Assembly (NCBI GenBank): GCA_021464245.1
Contig: JADCRB010000024.1
Span: 1,676,181 to 1,740,180 of the forward strand
From: Carallia brachiata
Taxonomy: Eukaryota; Streptophyta; Magnoliopsida; Malpighiales; Rhizophoraceae
Direction: 5' to 3'
DNA: 64,000 nt
The notes beneath the pieces were generated by a model that worked only from the letters and a program-made list of their open reading frames with translations, was not told the origin of the DNA and did not search any database. The translations under genes and the position numbers were made by a program. This document shows, one piece after another, positions 49,201-61,839 of this stretch. The first letter of the stretch is position 1. Each line of letters opens with the position of its first letter.

Positions 49201-51110
49201 AAAAGAGATGAGAAGGAAGAAAAATCCAAGGACGCAAGGACCATAATTTAAAAATTCAATTTCCATAAAATAAGGTTTGTTTCTGTTAAGATAATAAAAA
49301 CATCAAGAACATCCATATATATAGTATAGTATTCTGGCTTAGTTTAAGATATACACAGACTATGTCACTTGAGAACCTACACTTTTGGGAATTCAATAAG
49401 TTGATTATGTAGATCATAATAAGGTATCAGAGGCCATTTTGCATTCCCTACTCCCTTAAAAGTTTGTTGAAGTTTCAGCGACGAGTTATCAAGGCCTACT
49501 ACAAGTGTACACCATTCAACCCCAATCATCCTTCAATTCTTTTTTATTTTTTAGTTTTTAAATGTCAGAAACATCCACTAAATCAGAGATCTTGACCTGG
49601 TGTTCAAAGTTTTTGAGCTTCACTACTGGCAGAAAAATTCAAGTTGGACACAAAATTTCATAACAGTTTTCGAATTGAATTCCTGCGATGAAGCTAATAA
49701 AATGACTTATTGCTCCTTCCTGCCATGATGTACTGTTCAAGTTTTTGCTAAAGGGCATTCTAAACAGGTCAATCCAAGCCTTGAAGAATGAATGAAGGTA
49801 TAAGTCACGGTGGTAAACCAAACAAATTTTCCGTCTAGCAGCCTTTCATTCCAAAGTGTGGGCACACAATCAATTGCAAACACTTAAAAATTCCTCCATT
49901 CAAGTTACTTACATTCTATGCTTCAGGACAAAGGATTAAACATTCAACAAACTTCTTTAATGGGAAAATCCAGCCCCATTACAAATACATTGAAAACATC
50001 TGTAGTTAAGAAAACAACTCTATCTCAATGTTCTAGCTGACTCACAGAATATAGATAACTATTTATAATAACATAAAATTAAATGTCATCAATAAGCAAA
50101 CAAGCAAACCCTCTATTTCGGATTTCACAAACAATTAGCCCTTCCTCTCTAGACCATTGACTACATACAACTTAAAACTTACAAACTTCTTGCCCCATCA
50201 TTCAATGCTCTACCTGACCTTAAAGAACTACCCCATTCTACTGTAAATGCTAACAAATTTAACACAGTAATTACAAGACAAGCAGACCATAAATAACTGC
50301 AACCATTATGCAAAAACCTAGCACTAAAATATCCTCAACTCAACAGCAAATAACTTGACACATACCTGTCTCAGCAGAGGATTCCCCATTCTGCGACCGC
50401 ATCTTTGCCTCCAAATTGGGACTCATTTCGCTAGACTGCCCACCCCCGGTCCACGCCGGATCCCACTTGCCCCCATCACCACCACCACTGCTCATCATCC
50501 TACTCTGTCCCACGGCCTCCTTCTTCTTGCCTGCCCCGGAATTAGACGAACTTGACCCTCCATCCTCACCACCGGGCCTCGATAAATTACTGCAACCTTT
50601 CTCGCCTCTAAAATTAAAGAAGCTCTCCTGCGGCAATGGCCCTGATCTCGTCTTTATCTTATTCAATCCTAAAGAGGACGCCAATATTGGGGTCACAGAA
50701 GTAGTCCCCACGGCCGCCGGGGCCGCCGCCGCCTCCTTCTCCTTCTCGTCCACTACCGCAGTAGCAGCAGCAGTCTTCTTGGATTTGGAAAACGACCCAG
50801 ATAGACCGGAGCTAATGGGTGTCTGAGTTTGGGTCTGAGAGCTTTGCTTGCCCTTTACAGAGTCCTTCTTCTTGACCCAATCTTTGACTTGGGTCTGCCT
50901 ATGAGCAGTAGCAGTGGCAGGCGAGTTTCCGGCACTGGTGCTGGGACTTCCATCTTTGGAGGAGGAGAAGGAAGATGATGATTTGGGTTTCTTTTTATCG
51001 GATCGGATCGGGGAATTGGACCCGAAAGATCGAGGGCTACTGGAAGATTTATCGGGGCTAGAAGCATCCGATTTCTTTGAAGAGAAAAACAGCTTGTTCT
51101 TGAACACCAT
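37218..51110 (-). CDS. IREH1: AGC protein kinase, IRE/IREH1 family, complete
   Basis: Seventeen exons (high to low): 50366-51110, 47766-47782, 47459-47638, 45986-47368, 45306-45478, 44840-45086, 44086-44178, 43861-44001, 43694-43786, 42875-43079, 42192-42277, 40457-40545, 39125-39176, 38959-39015, 38684-38857, 38505-38582 and 37218-37301. All phases agree: 1298 codons, close to Arabidopsis IREH1 as I recall it. The start [15 protein letters not shown] is typical. A Ser-rich N region is followed by a C2H2-like finger (CRIC...HVEDHSRIC, about residue 605), then the kinase from about 885 with [27 protein letters not shown] and [10 protein letters not shown], and an AGC tail with SNFSFKNLSQL. The IRE family includes IRE (root-hair growth) and is related to the MAST/Rim15 branch. 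The substrate is unknown. No frame lesion was found. Confidence 0.95.
38282..38398 (-). mobile_element. SINE-like insertion in the last IREH1 intron
   Basis: TGAGCAAGTAAATACT (38266-38281) and TGAGCAACTAAATACT (38399-38414) flank the insert, one mismatch in 16. On the minus strand it has a box A-like TTGGCTAGCCCTTAGCTC, a box B GGGTTCAAATCTC and an A tail (T run at 38281-38291). It lies in the same sense as the host gene. Confidence 0.8.
39405..40392. mobile_element. Possible MULE-like element in an IREH1 intron
   Basis: The left end (about 39410-39465, with GGGTCTTAAACC and TATAGTCCTAAG) matches the reverse complement of the right end (about 40325-40385, with TTAGTTCTAAAT and GCAGTCCTATAA) in spacing and many bases. 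An extra internal copy of the right end lies near 40115-40195. No target-site duplication was pinned down. The 165-codon minus-strand frame inside is Phe/Ile-rich and not taken as a gene. Confidence 0.4.
41610..41738 (-). mobile_element. SINE-like insertion in an IREH1 intron
   Basis: The minus strand contains a box A-like TGTGGTAGAGTTGCTGG and a box B GGGTTCAAACGCT at tRNA-like spacing, and a short A tail (T run near 41624-41631). Flanks share AATTGG(C/T)AAG, a weak duplication. The limits are approximate. Confidence 0.6.
47689..48110 (+). other. Protein-like open frame antisense to IREH1, spanning its microexon
   Basis: On the plus strand, codons from 47689 to the TGA at 48055-48057 stay open, about 122 codons, without an ATG at the start. 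Content is protein-like, for example [37 protein letters not shown] and [15 protein letters not shown]. In another frame the sequence then reads [17 protein letters not shown] and a stop at 48108. I recognise no family. It may be a captured gene fragment, an antisense exon, or chance. The IREH1 microexon lies within it on the other strand. Confidence 0.25.
47766..47782 (-). other. 17-nt microexon of the IREH1-type gene
   Basis: Exon 1 ends in phase 1, and joining it directly to the exon at 47638 would give an immediate stop. This 17-base exon, bounded by ...TTCAG and GTAAC, restores phase 0 and encodes DVLTPE with the last base of exon 1. Arabidopsis IREH1, as I recall it, has DFCTPE at the same place, just before (E/D)..ENPKESESP. 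Confidence 0.85.
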
Positions 51111-51240
51111 TTTTTTGGTAGCTTCTTCTTCTTGATTCAGCCCCCAGCATCGATGCAAAAAAGGGGCCTTCTTAGTTTAAAGCCACCATAAAAACATTGA
51201 AAATTTTCCTTTCTTTCTTTTTTCTTTCTTTGTTTCTTTT

Positions 51241-51269
<29 letters not shown>
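51241..51269. repeat. AG microsatellite in the IREH1 leader
   Basis: About 14 AG units (CT on the coding strand) lie about 130 bases upstream of the IREH1 ATG, probably in its 5' UTR. Confidence 0.85.
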
Positions 51270-51272
<3 letters not shown>

Positions 51273-52769
51273 CTGGGTTCTGACACAAGAAAACTAGAGA
51301 GGGAAACTTGGTGATTTTCTAGTGAGAGAAAGTTTTTGAACTCTGAAAAAGAAAGAAAAGGAGAGAAATAACAAAGAAGTTTTGAGGCAGAGAGGAAAAG
51401 AAAAAGACTGAAGTGGAAATTGGAAGCGAAAAGCAAGAGAGAAATTGACTTTTTGTTTTTTTCTTGTTTTTGGTAGGAAAAATTAATATCTGATTTTTTA
51501 TTTTGTTAAGATTTTTAACTTTTTTAGGAAATAAATTAATTATTCTGGTTTTTTATAAAAAATTTTCCTTTTTACTAATGCGATATAAGAAATTGGACTT
51601 ATATATTTAAGAAATTTTTTAATTTTATTCACTTTTTGAAAAATATTAAAAAATTTTAAATAAAATTAAATTAAAAAAATTTAAATGTATAAATAAATTT
51701 GTAAAACATAAAATTAATATTTATTTTATTAAAAATAAATTAAAAAATAATTAATATTTTTATTTAATTGCATGTGATATTTTATTTTGCATCAACATCT
51801 GGGTATGTTCTCTTTTGCTTTATCCAATAAGAAAATATAAATCCAATCATAAAAGTCAATGCAATGGACCTTCACGTAGCCATTAGCTTTCGAACTTTTT
51901 TTTTTTTTTTTACAAAAAATAAAGTACCTCAGTCATTAAATTTTTATATTAAATTCAAAATAATTTTTATTTGAATACCTTATTTGTAAATCTCATAAGA
52001 ACGAGACTCATAACTTAAATACTAATGAAGTCAAACGAGTCTTTTTTATTAGTGTCTCGATAAGTGAATCTAATTTTAAATGCTTACTGCAAAATTTTGT
52101 TAACCAAAAGACCATCTAACTATTGCCAAAGGATGATGCATGCATTAGAACTCAAATTCAAGAGCGTAAAAATACGTTGATTTATCATTAAATTACCACT
52201 TGGGATGATATTAACTTTTGAATTTGCTAGAATATAATTTCGCAAAATTAATGGATTCATTAATTATCTGTTTGTAAACAGAATCTAAAAGTAGTAACCA
52301 AATTTTTCAGAAAAATCGATTATTATGATGCACACGATGAAAACTGAATATATCTTTGTGAATTATATTTCACCTAAAAAAACAAATAAAATTTTACATA
52401 ACCCTCTCTTTGAAGGAAGTGGTGAATTTGTTTTTTGCTAGATTAACTGATAAAAGAAAAACAAAAAGAAGAATATTGGTTCCTGCCATCCTTGCCTCAT
52501 TATTCTGGCCCTTATTTTATTATTTTTATATATACGTACTTCTTTTGTTATGAGAAATTGAGCAACCATTTGATTTTGATGGCCTACGCGCTTTGAGAGA
52601 GGAGTCAAAGGACGGCGGGAAAGTTTTACGTTCATGAATAAAGCACATGTCTGTCAAAAAAAAAAAAAATCTATTGTATTTTCAATTTTTTATATATTAG
52701 AATTTTGCTTCCTTTAAGAAAATGGTAAGAAGTGTTCATTTATTGCTCTACGGGCTTCCTTGAGGCGCT

Positions 52770-53090
52770 TTTTTGGTAGCGTGTGTTCGGATAAGGAGAA
52801 AAAGTGTAAAAAATAAATAAATAAATAAATAAATTATAAGAAAATAAAATTATTAGAATAAGTGAATAAAATTGTAAGAAAGAAAGTAATAAAAAGGAAA
52901 AAATAAATAATAATTTGTGAGAAAAAAACGATAAGAAAAATATATTGTTTGAATAAACAGAGAAAGTTATGAGAAAAAAAGTGTTAAAAAATAAAAATAA
53001 ATAATAATTTGTGAGGAAAAATGTGATAAAAAATATAAATTGTCTAAACAAATGGAAAAAGTTGTGAAGAAATAATAGAGTAATAATTAT
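52770..53090. repeat. Purine-rich repeat, second copy of the family at 12126
   Basis: Two consecutive units of about 88 bases share AATAAATAATAATTTGTGAG, then a GATAA/AAAAT stretch, then TTGT(T/C)T(G/A)AA.AA, then GAAAAAGTT(A/G)TGA. The same order of phrases occurs at 12126-12470. Confidence 0.5.
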
Positions 53091-53308
53091 AATTTTTTTC
53101 CCCTACCTTTCCATTGCAAACCAAACAGACCATAAGAGTGGTTGAACAGATGAAGTTTGACGAAGGTGTTAATTTTCAAAAAATAAAAGAGGTCTTAGAA
53201 ATACCTCAAAGAATAGAATTTAACACTTATTTTTTTAGAGGTTTCAAAGTTTTAAACCTATAAAAAAAGGGGATTCACCAAAAAAAAAAATTATACATGA
53301 AGAGAAAA

Positions 53309-53388
53309 TTATTAATCGTGAATTAAGCGACTAAGATCCATTCGTGTGTTATTAATCATGAATTAAGTGACTAAAGTCTATTCGTGTG
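53309..53388. repeat. Imperfect tandem duplication of a 40-base unit
   Basis: Two adjacent 40-base units with about five differences, each running from TTATTAATC to TTCGTGTG. No function is seen. Confidence 0.85.
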
Positions 53389-54229
53389 CAGTATTTTTGA
53401 ATTCAAACTCGCATAAAAGAAGACAAAAGTTGGCATGTACAATTTACAAAGAATAAAGGAGAGGAATGTGTTAATAAGAATCAAACTTTTGACTACTTTT
53501 TAATTAAGAGGGCTAATGCCCACTTGAGATAGCCAGCCAGATTCTTATAATATGAATTTTGTTTTTTTTTTTTTTTTGTACATTCCTATCGAGGCCCATG
53601 TTAAGCTAACGCATTTAAACCCAATATTTCCAATTCAACAGAATTGGGCTGAAACTTTAATATAAGTGGGCTCCTTTTGTTTCCAAATCAAACTAAGAAC
53701 AAGTGGGCTTTCTCTCCTTCTCCCATTCCAGTACTCGCGAGCCAGCGAAGCCCACAACTACTGGTGACATTTTGGCGTGAATTTGTTGAACTTTGTTGTG
53801 CTGCTAACCATTGTTCTTAAGAAATAGAGTGTTGCAAATTTATGTGAATTGAATATTGTTATGAAAGATGGGTGATTTAGTGGACAACCACTCTGGAATG
53901 AGGAGCAACAAGAGTACCTCCTCTTTTAACAAGCTCTTTTATGAATTCAAAGTTCTGCACGTTGGCAGGTAAAACCAACTTGCCTTCACTAGACCAACAC
54001 CTCGTTGGTCCATTGAATATTGGCAGGAAAGATACATGGCAGAAAATGCAATTACAATATCTTGCGAAGGCCAGGGCTCATGATATAATATATTGCCAAC
54101 CAAATATAGAACGTTGTAAGTAGCAGTGTACATAATCAAATCGAAACTGCTAAAATTGTCATAAATATTATTGTTTCTAATTTAAGTAAACTGAGTTTAG
54201 TAATTCAATTGCAATTTTAAAAATTTAAA

Positions 54230-54576
54230 GAGTAAATATATAAAATGATCTCCAACTTTACGTTTTGTAATAAATTAAGTGCAGCCTTTTTAATGTAATG
54301 ACTTGTAAATCGTAAAGTAATTTCGTGACAAAAATAGCACACACTTAACAAGGATTGGTGGGTTCTGTCTAGAATGAAAAATCCAATCATCTTTATGTCT
54401 TATGCTCACGCCACGTAAGGAAGTTAGTAGATCACATCAACACACTTATTTAATTAGTTAATTTTAGTTAACGGTGTGCTATTTTTATTGAATTTACAAT
54501 ACATAAATCGTTATTTTTTAGCGTTGTGTTAGATTTATTAAAACAATTAAGTTGGAGTTATTTTGTATATTGACCC
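54230..54576. mobile_element. MULE-like MITE with a perfect 9-bp target duplication
   Basis: AAATTTAAA flanks the element at 54221-54229 and 54577-54585. The left end GAGTAAATATATAAAATGAT and the reverse-complemented right end GGGTCAATATACAAAATAAC begin inverted repeats that stay similar for about 100 bases, both reaching AAAATAGCACAC. A 9-bp duplication with long terminal inverted repeats is the Mutator-like pattern. It is too short to encode a transposase. Confidence 0.85.
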
Positions 54577-55499
54577 AAATTTAAAACCACTTAAATTTTA
54601 TTTTATGGAGATGTGAACCATTGAAAAAAAAAAAAAACCATTTGTCTCTACTAAATCTAAAACTTCAATCAATTTACATTTATTTTTGAATGTAATTAGG
54701 TTTGTCCAAAGGTTTACTTAGAATAAAATCTTTTCCATATTGTGGATGAAGGTAATTTTACAACTTTTTTTTCTATCTACATTTAAAAAAAAGTTGTTTT
54801 TCCATAAAGATGGTTCAAAACAATCAAATCAACATACAATTGCTAATTTCAGTTTGACTAGTTTTACTAATACGTTGGTTTAGTTACAATTTTAAAAACT
54901 TTTAAATCTTTATCAACCATTTATTTTGAATATAAGTATGATACCAACCAAAAAAGACTCTTGTACACCTTAATTATCGGTTGAGATTCATGAAAAAGAA
55001 AAATCCACTTTAATTTTGTGGCTCAAAAATATGCACTAGTTAAATAATATGAGATACAGAACACATTGTTAGGACCTCGAATATATAAATTAGCAGACCA
55101 ATTTTTACATTGAATAAATTGTCTCTACCATAGCAAGCACAAATATTTGACCTATTTTTTTCATTTAAATTAGAATTTCGTTACCAATAAGACTAGTCCA
55201 ATTGGTAAAAAAGTGGATCTCCATTTTACTTTTCTGCCGAACCATCTCTTATTTTTTACTCTGTATATTGGGGCAACTGGTCTCCCTGACGCCTATTGGT
55301 TATAATGTATTTATGTACAAAGCCTTTTAAAAGATGTAATTTAGTGTTGGGTGCCAAACACTTTAAAATCTCGTGTTTTATCAACTAAGGACCACAACAG
55401 TAAACAATGCAACATGCGACAAAAAAATATAAATGATTAATCTTTCTGTAAAAAATATTTTCTTTTTGAAATCTCTCGATCTCTCCAACACAACCCACT

Positions 55500-56100
55500 C
55501 TTCCCTAATCTTCTTTTGCCGGTGACGATGGTAGCCACCGCTGCCGCTAGCAATGCTAACTTCGGTACGTTACATCTATTCTCTCATCTCTCTCTCCATT
55601 TTCCCTTTGTTTCTCTCTCTACCACCAGCTTCTTGACCTCTCTTTCCCCCCTCTTTCACTGTCATAGTGTTTGTTTTACTTTTTCTTAAATATAACTCAA
55701 ATAAGGCCACTCACTATTTTTCTAGTCTCAAATCTACGGTCCGACATCTTGCCATTCTTTTCACTATTCCTGCCGCCACATCCGCCTCCTGATCCGCCGT
55801 GTCGGCTACTGGCACCATCAACTTCGATAATGATTCTACTGTCGGCGCTGCCATACTGATCACTAACGCACTCATCAAAGCGTTTTTTTTTTTGCTACTG
55901 AAGATGGCCCCCGAGGCTCTGCCACAAGCGATGCCTTAGAAGTCGTCGGTAGGGTTGTTGACACAGCTTCTGCTGCTACCGGAGTGGACACCGACGACAC
56001 GGCCTACCCCAATGCTACTGCTGCCCGTTGCTCCGCTGCTAGTCATGTCGCCCCCACAGTCGCCACCCGCCGCTGGCATCGACACAACTGTTGTACTTGA
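55500..56100 (+). other. GC-rich island with pyrimidine-rich leader
   Basis: A CT-rich stretch (55470-55650) and GC-rich Ala/Thr/Ser/Pro-coding segments (about 55515-55565 and 55885-56095) interrupt AT-rich spacer. The layout resembles, in the opposite orientation, the GC-rich centres of the two polyadenylated elements at 27 and 29 kb. The frames are interrupted. It may be a third, decayed member of that family. Confidence 0.3.
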
Positions 56101-59100
56101 TTGGATATGTTACCTTTTAGACTAATTTGTGTTATTAACTTATTATGTACTCTATATGTGTACTATGTATGTACTGTGTATATATATGTTGTTGGGTGAT
56201 ATGTACCGTGCATGTGTATGGGTACTGTTATTATGTCTGTAGTGTAGTATTTTAGAAAATTGTTGCTTGGCAATGATTTCTAGTCCACCGAAATACAGTG
56301 AATGTAGTTTTATGCAGTTTTATCTAATTGTTGTTGTAGGTTTATCTAAAATTTTAATTCTAGATAAATTTAATTTCAATCTAGTGTGTACTCTATTTTG
56401 AAGATTTTATCAAAATATGTTTCGTGTTCAATTAGTTAATAGTTTTAATGATCATTTTAATTGTAAGCCCTTTGTTGCGGTAATATATTCTTATTTTTTT
56501 ACAGATCCTCCTGACTCTTTTATGTTAAATTTGTTTACGTTTTCAATTGACATCAATGTAATAATTTTTTGCGTGAAAAAAATGCAACATGTGAAAATAG
56601 AATAAAATAAGACAAAATAGAAAATTAGGACCACAACGTCCACGACATGATCCAGTATTGAAGAAAGCAATAGAACCATATATTTTAAATGCATGTATCA
56701 TATGTTTGTGTGCCAGTAATAAATTGATTGAGATCTGTCAATTTAATTATTTATCTATGTCAGTACTATTTTACTTTTATTTTAGAGGTTTATTACGTAA
56801 ATATGTACAAATAAGTATATAAAAGACACATAATTAATTTAATAATATTTAATAATTTAATTTTTTTAATTTAAAATATTTTTTGTGATTCAACTATTCT
56901 AATTTTTATATGTTCACCGCATTTTCCTTTATTCTTTATCTATTTTGTAACGCATGGAATCTGAACATTGATAATGCCCATCATGTTCAAATTTATTAAG
57001 AAACCATTTAGTTTTTTTTTAAGAAAAAGGAAAGAATAGTTTTCCATTTTTAATTGAATGCTACAATTATTAAGAGTTAAAGTGTTAATAAAAAATATAA
57101 TATCAATTTGTGATTTGTAACAAATTTGAGATTTCGAAATTATGATTTGTTTGATTTTATGAGAAAATATAAGACAAAAAGTTGTGACATAAAAAATTAT
57201 TTAAATATATAAAAAAATATGTGAAAAAAAAATAATGAAAAAAATAATAATAAAAGTTTTAAGATAAAAAACTTATGTAACAAGAGTTGTTTTGATAGAA
57301 AAAAAAAATATGTAAAAAAATGATTTGACATTTTGTTTTCAACTAATTTTTTTCTGACGTCGTCTCCCCAAAACCAAATAAAGTTTTAATGATTTGGGTA
57401 TTTAGAATATTTTAGTCAGGAAACAATAGAAAATGTAAAAGTGATGCCTTAGAATTTTAGTAAATAGTGTTAAAATTATATGTTTAGAAAGAGCGTGAAG
57501 AATTCTATTGATTACAAATATATCGTGCCTAGTAATAAGTCATAATTTTAATCTCATTTCATAATTTTGAAAAAATTTAAATTTATAATCTTATTCGTAT
57601 ATTCAAACCCCCACTAATTAGTGGTAATCTTTGATATACCAAATTACCAAAATAAAATAAAATAAGAGGCCTAAGTTGTAGGGGCCGAAAATGGCTATTT
57701 TGGGATCGAAAAATTACAAAAAAATTAGCGATTTTATTTAAATAATTATAAAATTATTATAAAATAATATAAATTATTAAATAATTAAATTAATAAAAAT
57801 ATAAAAATAAAAATATTTTATAAAATTGAATAATTATTTATTACTAATTACGTGAAGAAATTTAGTATTTACTCTAAGAAATTTTCCACACCATTGCATT
57901 TGTAGTTGGATAAACGTCTGTTCTACTTAGCTTTCTTTTTTGAACCATAGTATAAGTACACAACTTATAACAAATGAAAAGTACATAATTTAAATATTTT
58001 TTTATTTAATATATTATTTATAACTTAATAATTTATTTTTATATATTAATTTTATATTTATTATCACGTACTTATATAAATTTTTTTATTAATAAATCCA
58101 GACCCGTGTGAAAGGACGTCGCATCTACAAATCGAGCTAAAAATGTGGGCTACACCTACGCCCATATTTTTAATAATCCTGAGCCCACATTTAGTTGCAG
58201 GTCTGCCAAAAATAGCGACCTGACGTTAATATTTTAAGGCTCGCCATTCACATGGTGCAATTTTTTTTCGATTGCCCAACCCTGTCCACATGCTGCACAT
58301 CTTTTTCCTTTCCCGTCTTGATTGAGCCTCCTTTTTTTTTTATTTATTTTATTATTTTTTATTTTCTTTGTGCTTTGTGCTCCAAGCTAACACACCTGTA
58401 TTTGCAGCGACTTCATTTCATGACCACACGTTTCTGCTTGATATTGAGTTATCGACAAGTCAAATTTAGACCAGTTTGGATTTCGACCAACATCAATTAA
58501 GCAAAAATAAAAACAAATTTAAGAAATGTTATAATATTATTAGAGTTACTGCATGTATATAATTCACATTATTAATTCCGATTATGTATTGAATTATTAT
58601 AAACATATGATCAATGACAAAAATATTTTCGCATGTCATTTCTTTCGAATTGAAACTATACCTGTATCACATTATATGGTTGATGTAATGTTTTTCTATT
58701 AGCATTAAGCTATTAAATTTATTTATTTATTCAAATATAAATATAGATTATTTAGTTAGTCTAGTTTCGTTTATCCAAAAAAAAACAGAGAAAAATGAAA
58801 AACCTCTATTTATTTTATTTTTATCTTTCCAAGTGAGTTTGCGTCCCCATGACACCGGGTCCTTTCTTGATTGTCCATGTTTGTTGTTTGTTGTTTGCTC
58901 TGTGCTCACCTCAAACTTGTCCTTTTGTGGGGTAAATTTTGGGATATTAATTGTCTTTATTGAACATTATTATTCCTATGCTCATTTCTTATTTTACTTA
59001 AATCAATGACCTTTCTTTTTTTTTTTTTTTTTTTGTCACTTTTGGTTTTGGTTGACCACTTCCACCTTCACCAATTTTCAATAATGACCATAGAATAATT

Positions 59101-61068
59101 GTTTGTGGTGGACCTGCATATTCATGAAGGCTAGCTCGCCAATGAGGACTTAGCGAGGCCAGCTACCGCATTCGCAACCTCTTGAATCTTTATTTTGTGA
59201 CACTGTTTCAGCAGACGACTGTAAATAGCCATAAGTTTGCGTTGTAATTTGAATAAGGGTGAGGACAAACGCAAACTTATTTTCATTTTTTATATTTCAT
59301 CAAAAACTTAAATTTGATACCATTAAACTGTTGAGAGTTCTGTTAATTTTTTTAATAATTTACTTTATAGGCATGAATATGTGAAAACTTAGTAGATACA
59401 CAGTAATCTAAACTGTTGAATTTATAAAATATGTCGAATCTGAAAAAAATAAAAATAAATAAATCGTTAAATGACCTTATATTAATTACATGTCTCTCAC
59501 GTATTTCACTAAGTGTATTTACGTAGTCAAACTTATTTTTTTATTATTATCTTTACTTTGATTTTATATAATTATAAGATCTTAATTCCAAATGATTATT
59601 ATCTTAATTAGGGGCAGAAAAAAGTAGTCAGCCACAGTTTAAAGAGGGGTGTCTGGATTAAGTTTGAAAATGATACATTTGCATATTATTTTTAAAAAGT
59701 ATAAAAATAAATGTTTATTTAATCTTTTTGAGTTGCTGTTTGATTTTACTTATTTTTTTATATAATATCATAAAAGCAGCTGATTGAAAAATAATTTAAA
59801 ATTATTTTTTACTATTTTTTTAGTTGCTTTTCAGTTTTTAATATTAATAATAATTTATATAAACTAAAAAATCATCAAATAATATTTATATAAATTCATA
59901 ATTTTTTTACTTACTGTTTAAATATGATTTGTTAGTAGTTATTAACTTTCGTCAATATTTATATAAACGTAATAGTTTTATTTTTTGATAATTCGTAAAT
60001 ATTTTTTTACTTCAATTTTTCATTAATATTATATTTAAAAAAAATTTCAAATATTATATTTTTCATTATGTAGTAAACAATAATTTTTTTTGAAAAAATA
60101 AAAATGAAGTGAGAAAATTTTTAATATTATTTATAAAATATTTATTCTAAAAATAAAAATTATAAAATATAAAGATAATTTTGTTAATATAATATATCAA
60201 TATAAATTAAATGTTTAAATCAATCATTTAGTCATTTAATAATAACAATAAGTATAAAATTAATTAAATATTTCATTAATTTTTTTAGTAATTAATAATA
60301 TGTAACAGTAATTAATAACAATAATTAACAATAATAACTAATAATAATAATATTAAACAGGTAAGACAAACTGGTTCTCACAAATCTTTTGTCGTGGCTT
60401 CGATTTGTTTCAAAGTAGCAAAACCGATTTCACGGTCTTTCGGAACCAAATTTGGAGAGATTAAAATTATTTTATTAAAAAAAAGTTATTTTAGCTTTTC
60501 TGGTATTTTTGAATAAATCCTTTATTAACAAGTCTCCTTTTATTTCAGATGTAATTCAATTGAATAGAACTTTTTTTTTATTTTTTTAGAAATCAATAGA
60601 ATAAGGTTTTTTTTTTTTTTTGCCCGCAATAGAATAAGGTTATACTTCCATTCAACAATAACATAAAGGCCCCCACAATGGACGTGATTTGTCAAAATTA
60701 TACATGTCAATCATGTACATCCTCCTATCCTATCCAGTGTTAAAGAGTGGCTTCTCTTTTTGGTCCACATATTTTTTTATTAAAAAAATATTACCGGCAC
60801 ATAAATTAAAATTAATGTACTTATACTTAATATCACTATTATTTATTAATATTTTTATTTAATTTCTCTTAAAAAAAATTTATTATCTAAATATAGTTAA
60901 ATTTAAATAAATCTTCCTCATATCTAATCTCAATATTAATAAATCTGAAACTTATAACATTCAATATACAATATCCTTGACAATTTAAAGCACAACGACA
61001 AGAATTCGAACTCGAACAATAAAGGAGGAAATTGCAACAATTTTGTGAATACCATGTCGCGATGCTAT

Positions 61069-61074
61069 CACGTG
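61069..61074. promoter_or_regulatory. G-box CACGTG, distal, upstream of JAZ
   Basis: A perfect CACGTG followed by G, 766 bases upstream of the JAZ ATG. G-boxes are bound by bHLH factors such as MYC2. Confidence 0.5.
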
Positions 61075-61531
61075 GAAATTTCCCCAAAATATAAACCAAA
61101 CATAATGCTGAACTCTTTTACACCATTTTGTTCTGTCTCTTACAAACTTTTTAGGAAAACATTAAGATTTTTTGACTGATATCAAAGTAATCATTGGACG
61201 ACTAAATTTTTTAAACAATAAATTATTAAATATTTTTAAATAAATTTTTTTATTATTTTAATATTATCTAAAATATAATTATGTAATAAAATTCTTTTTT
61301 TAATGCCCGTGAGACACATCTGAAGGGAAAAAAATTTTGGTCAAAATTAGACGGGAAAAAAATTGGATATGCCAATTTCCTTCTTTCTATAGCTGGTCCA
61401 ACCCACCTAAGTTTTTTCCATAAAAAGAAAAAAAGCAATACAAAAAGATTACAGTCTAACAAAATACAAATTAAGAATTAATTAAATTGGAGAGCAGTGG
61501 GGGACGACCCTTCACCAAATGTGAGACTACG

Positions 61532-61537
61532 CACGTG
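61532..61537. promoter_or_regulatory. G-box CACGTG, proximal, upstream of JAZ
   Basis: A perfect CACGTG followed by G, 303 bases upstream of the JAZ ATG, in a more GC-rich promoter segment. JAZ genes are known MYC2 targets through such boxes, forming the jasmonate feedback loop. Binding here is inferred. Confidence 0.6.
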
Positions 61538-61839
61538 GTATCTCACCGGGAACTCCCGGTTTTCCGACCGGACCAGCCGGTACATTTTCTAACACGTTCC
61601 AAAGAATCTCGCAATCCAAAGGTGCAGATCATATCTAACGCAAAAAGTCAAAAAAACAAAAAAAAAAATGAGCCATTTAAATTGCTCCAGACTCTGTTCT
61701 CCTCAGTTTCCTTTCTTCATTGGTTCTGTTTTTTCTATTTCTCTGCTTAAAAAAGCAAGCCTCATCCTTTTACTTTTTTTATTTTTTTTCTGCCTCCGTT
61801 CGCTGTTCTTGGAATTTTTTTTCGTGGGGATTTAAGAGT

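Larger units (their letters stand above)
51111..61839. other. Large AT-rich intergenic region between IREH1 and JAZ genes
   Basis: The IREH1 5' leader and promoter occupy roughly 51111-51700. The rest is AT-rich with a purine-rich repeat, a 40-base tandem duplication, a MULE-like MITE, a GC-rich island at 55500-56100, and long T runs. The last 800 bases, with two G-boxes, are the likely JAZ promoter. No other gene is recognised. Confidence 0.6.

Noticed and set aside
50416..50826. 136-codon Pro/Leu-rich plus-strand frame
   Set aside because: Antisense shadow of the Ser/Gly-rich first IREH1 exon.
61487..61750. 87-codon frame upstream of the JAZ exon
   Set aside because: Lies in the promoter and leader, with no recognised content; the JAZ ATG at 61840 is a better start.
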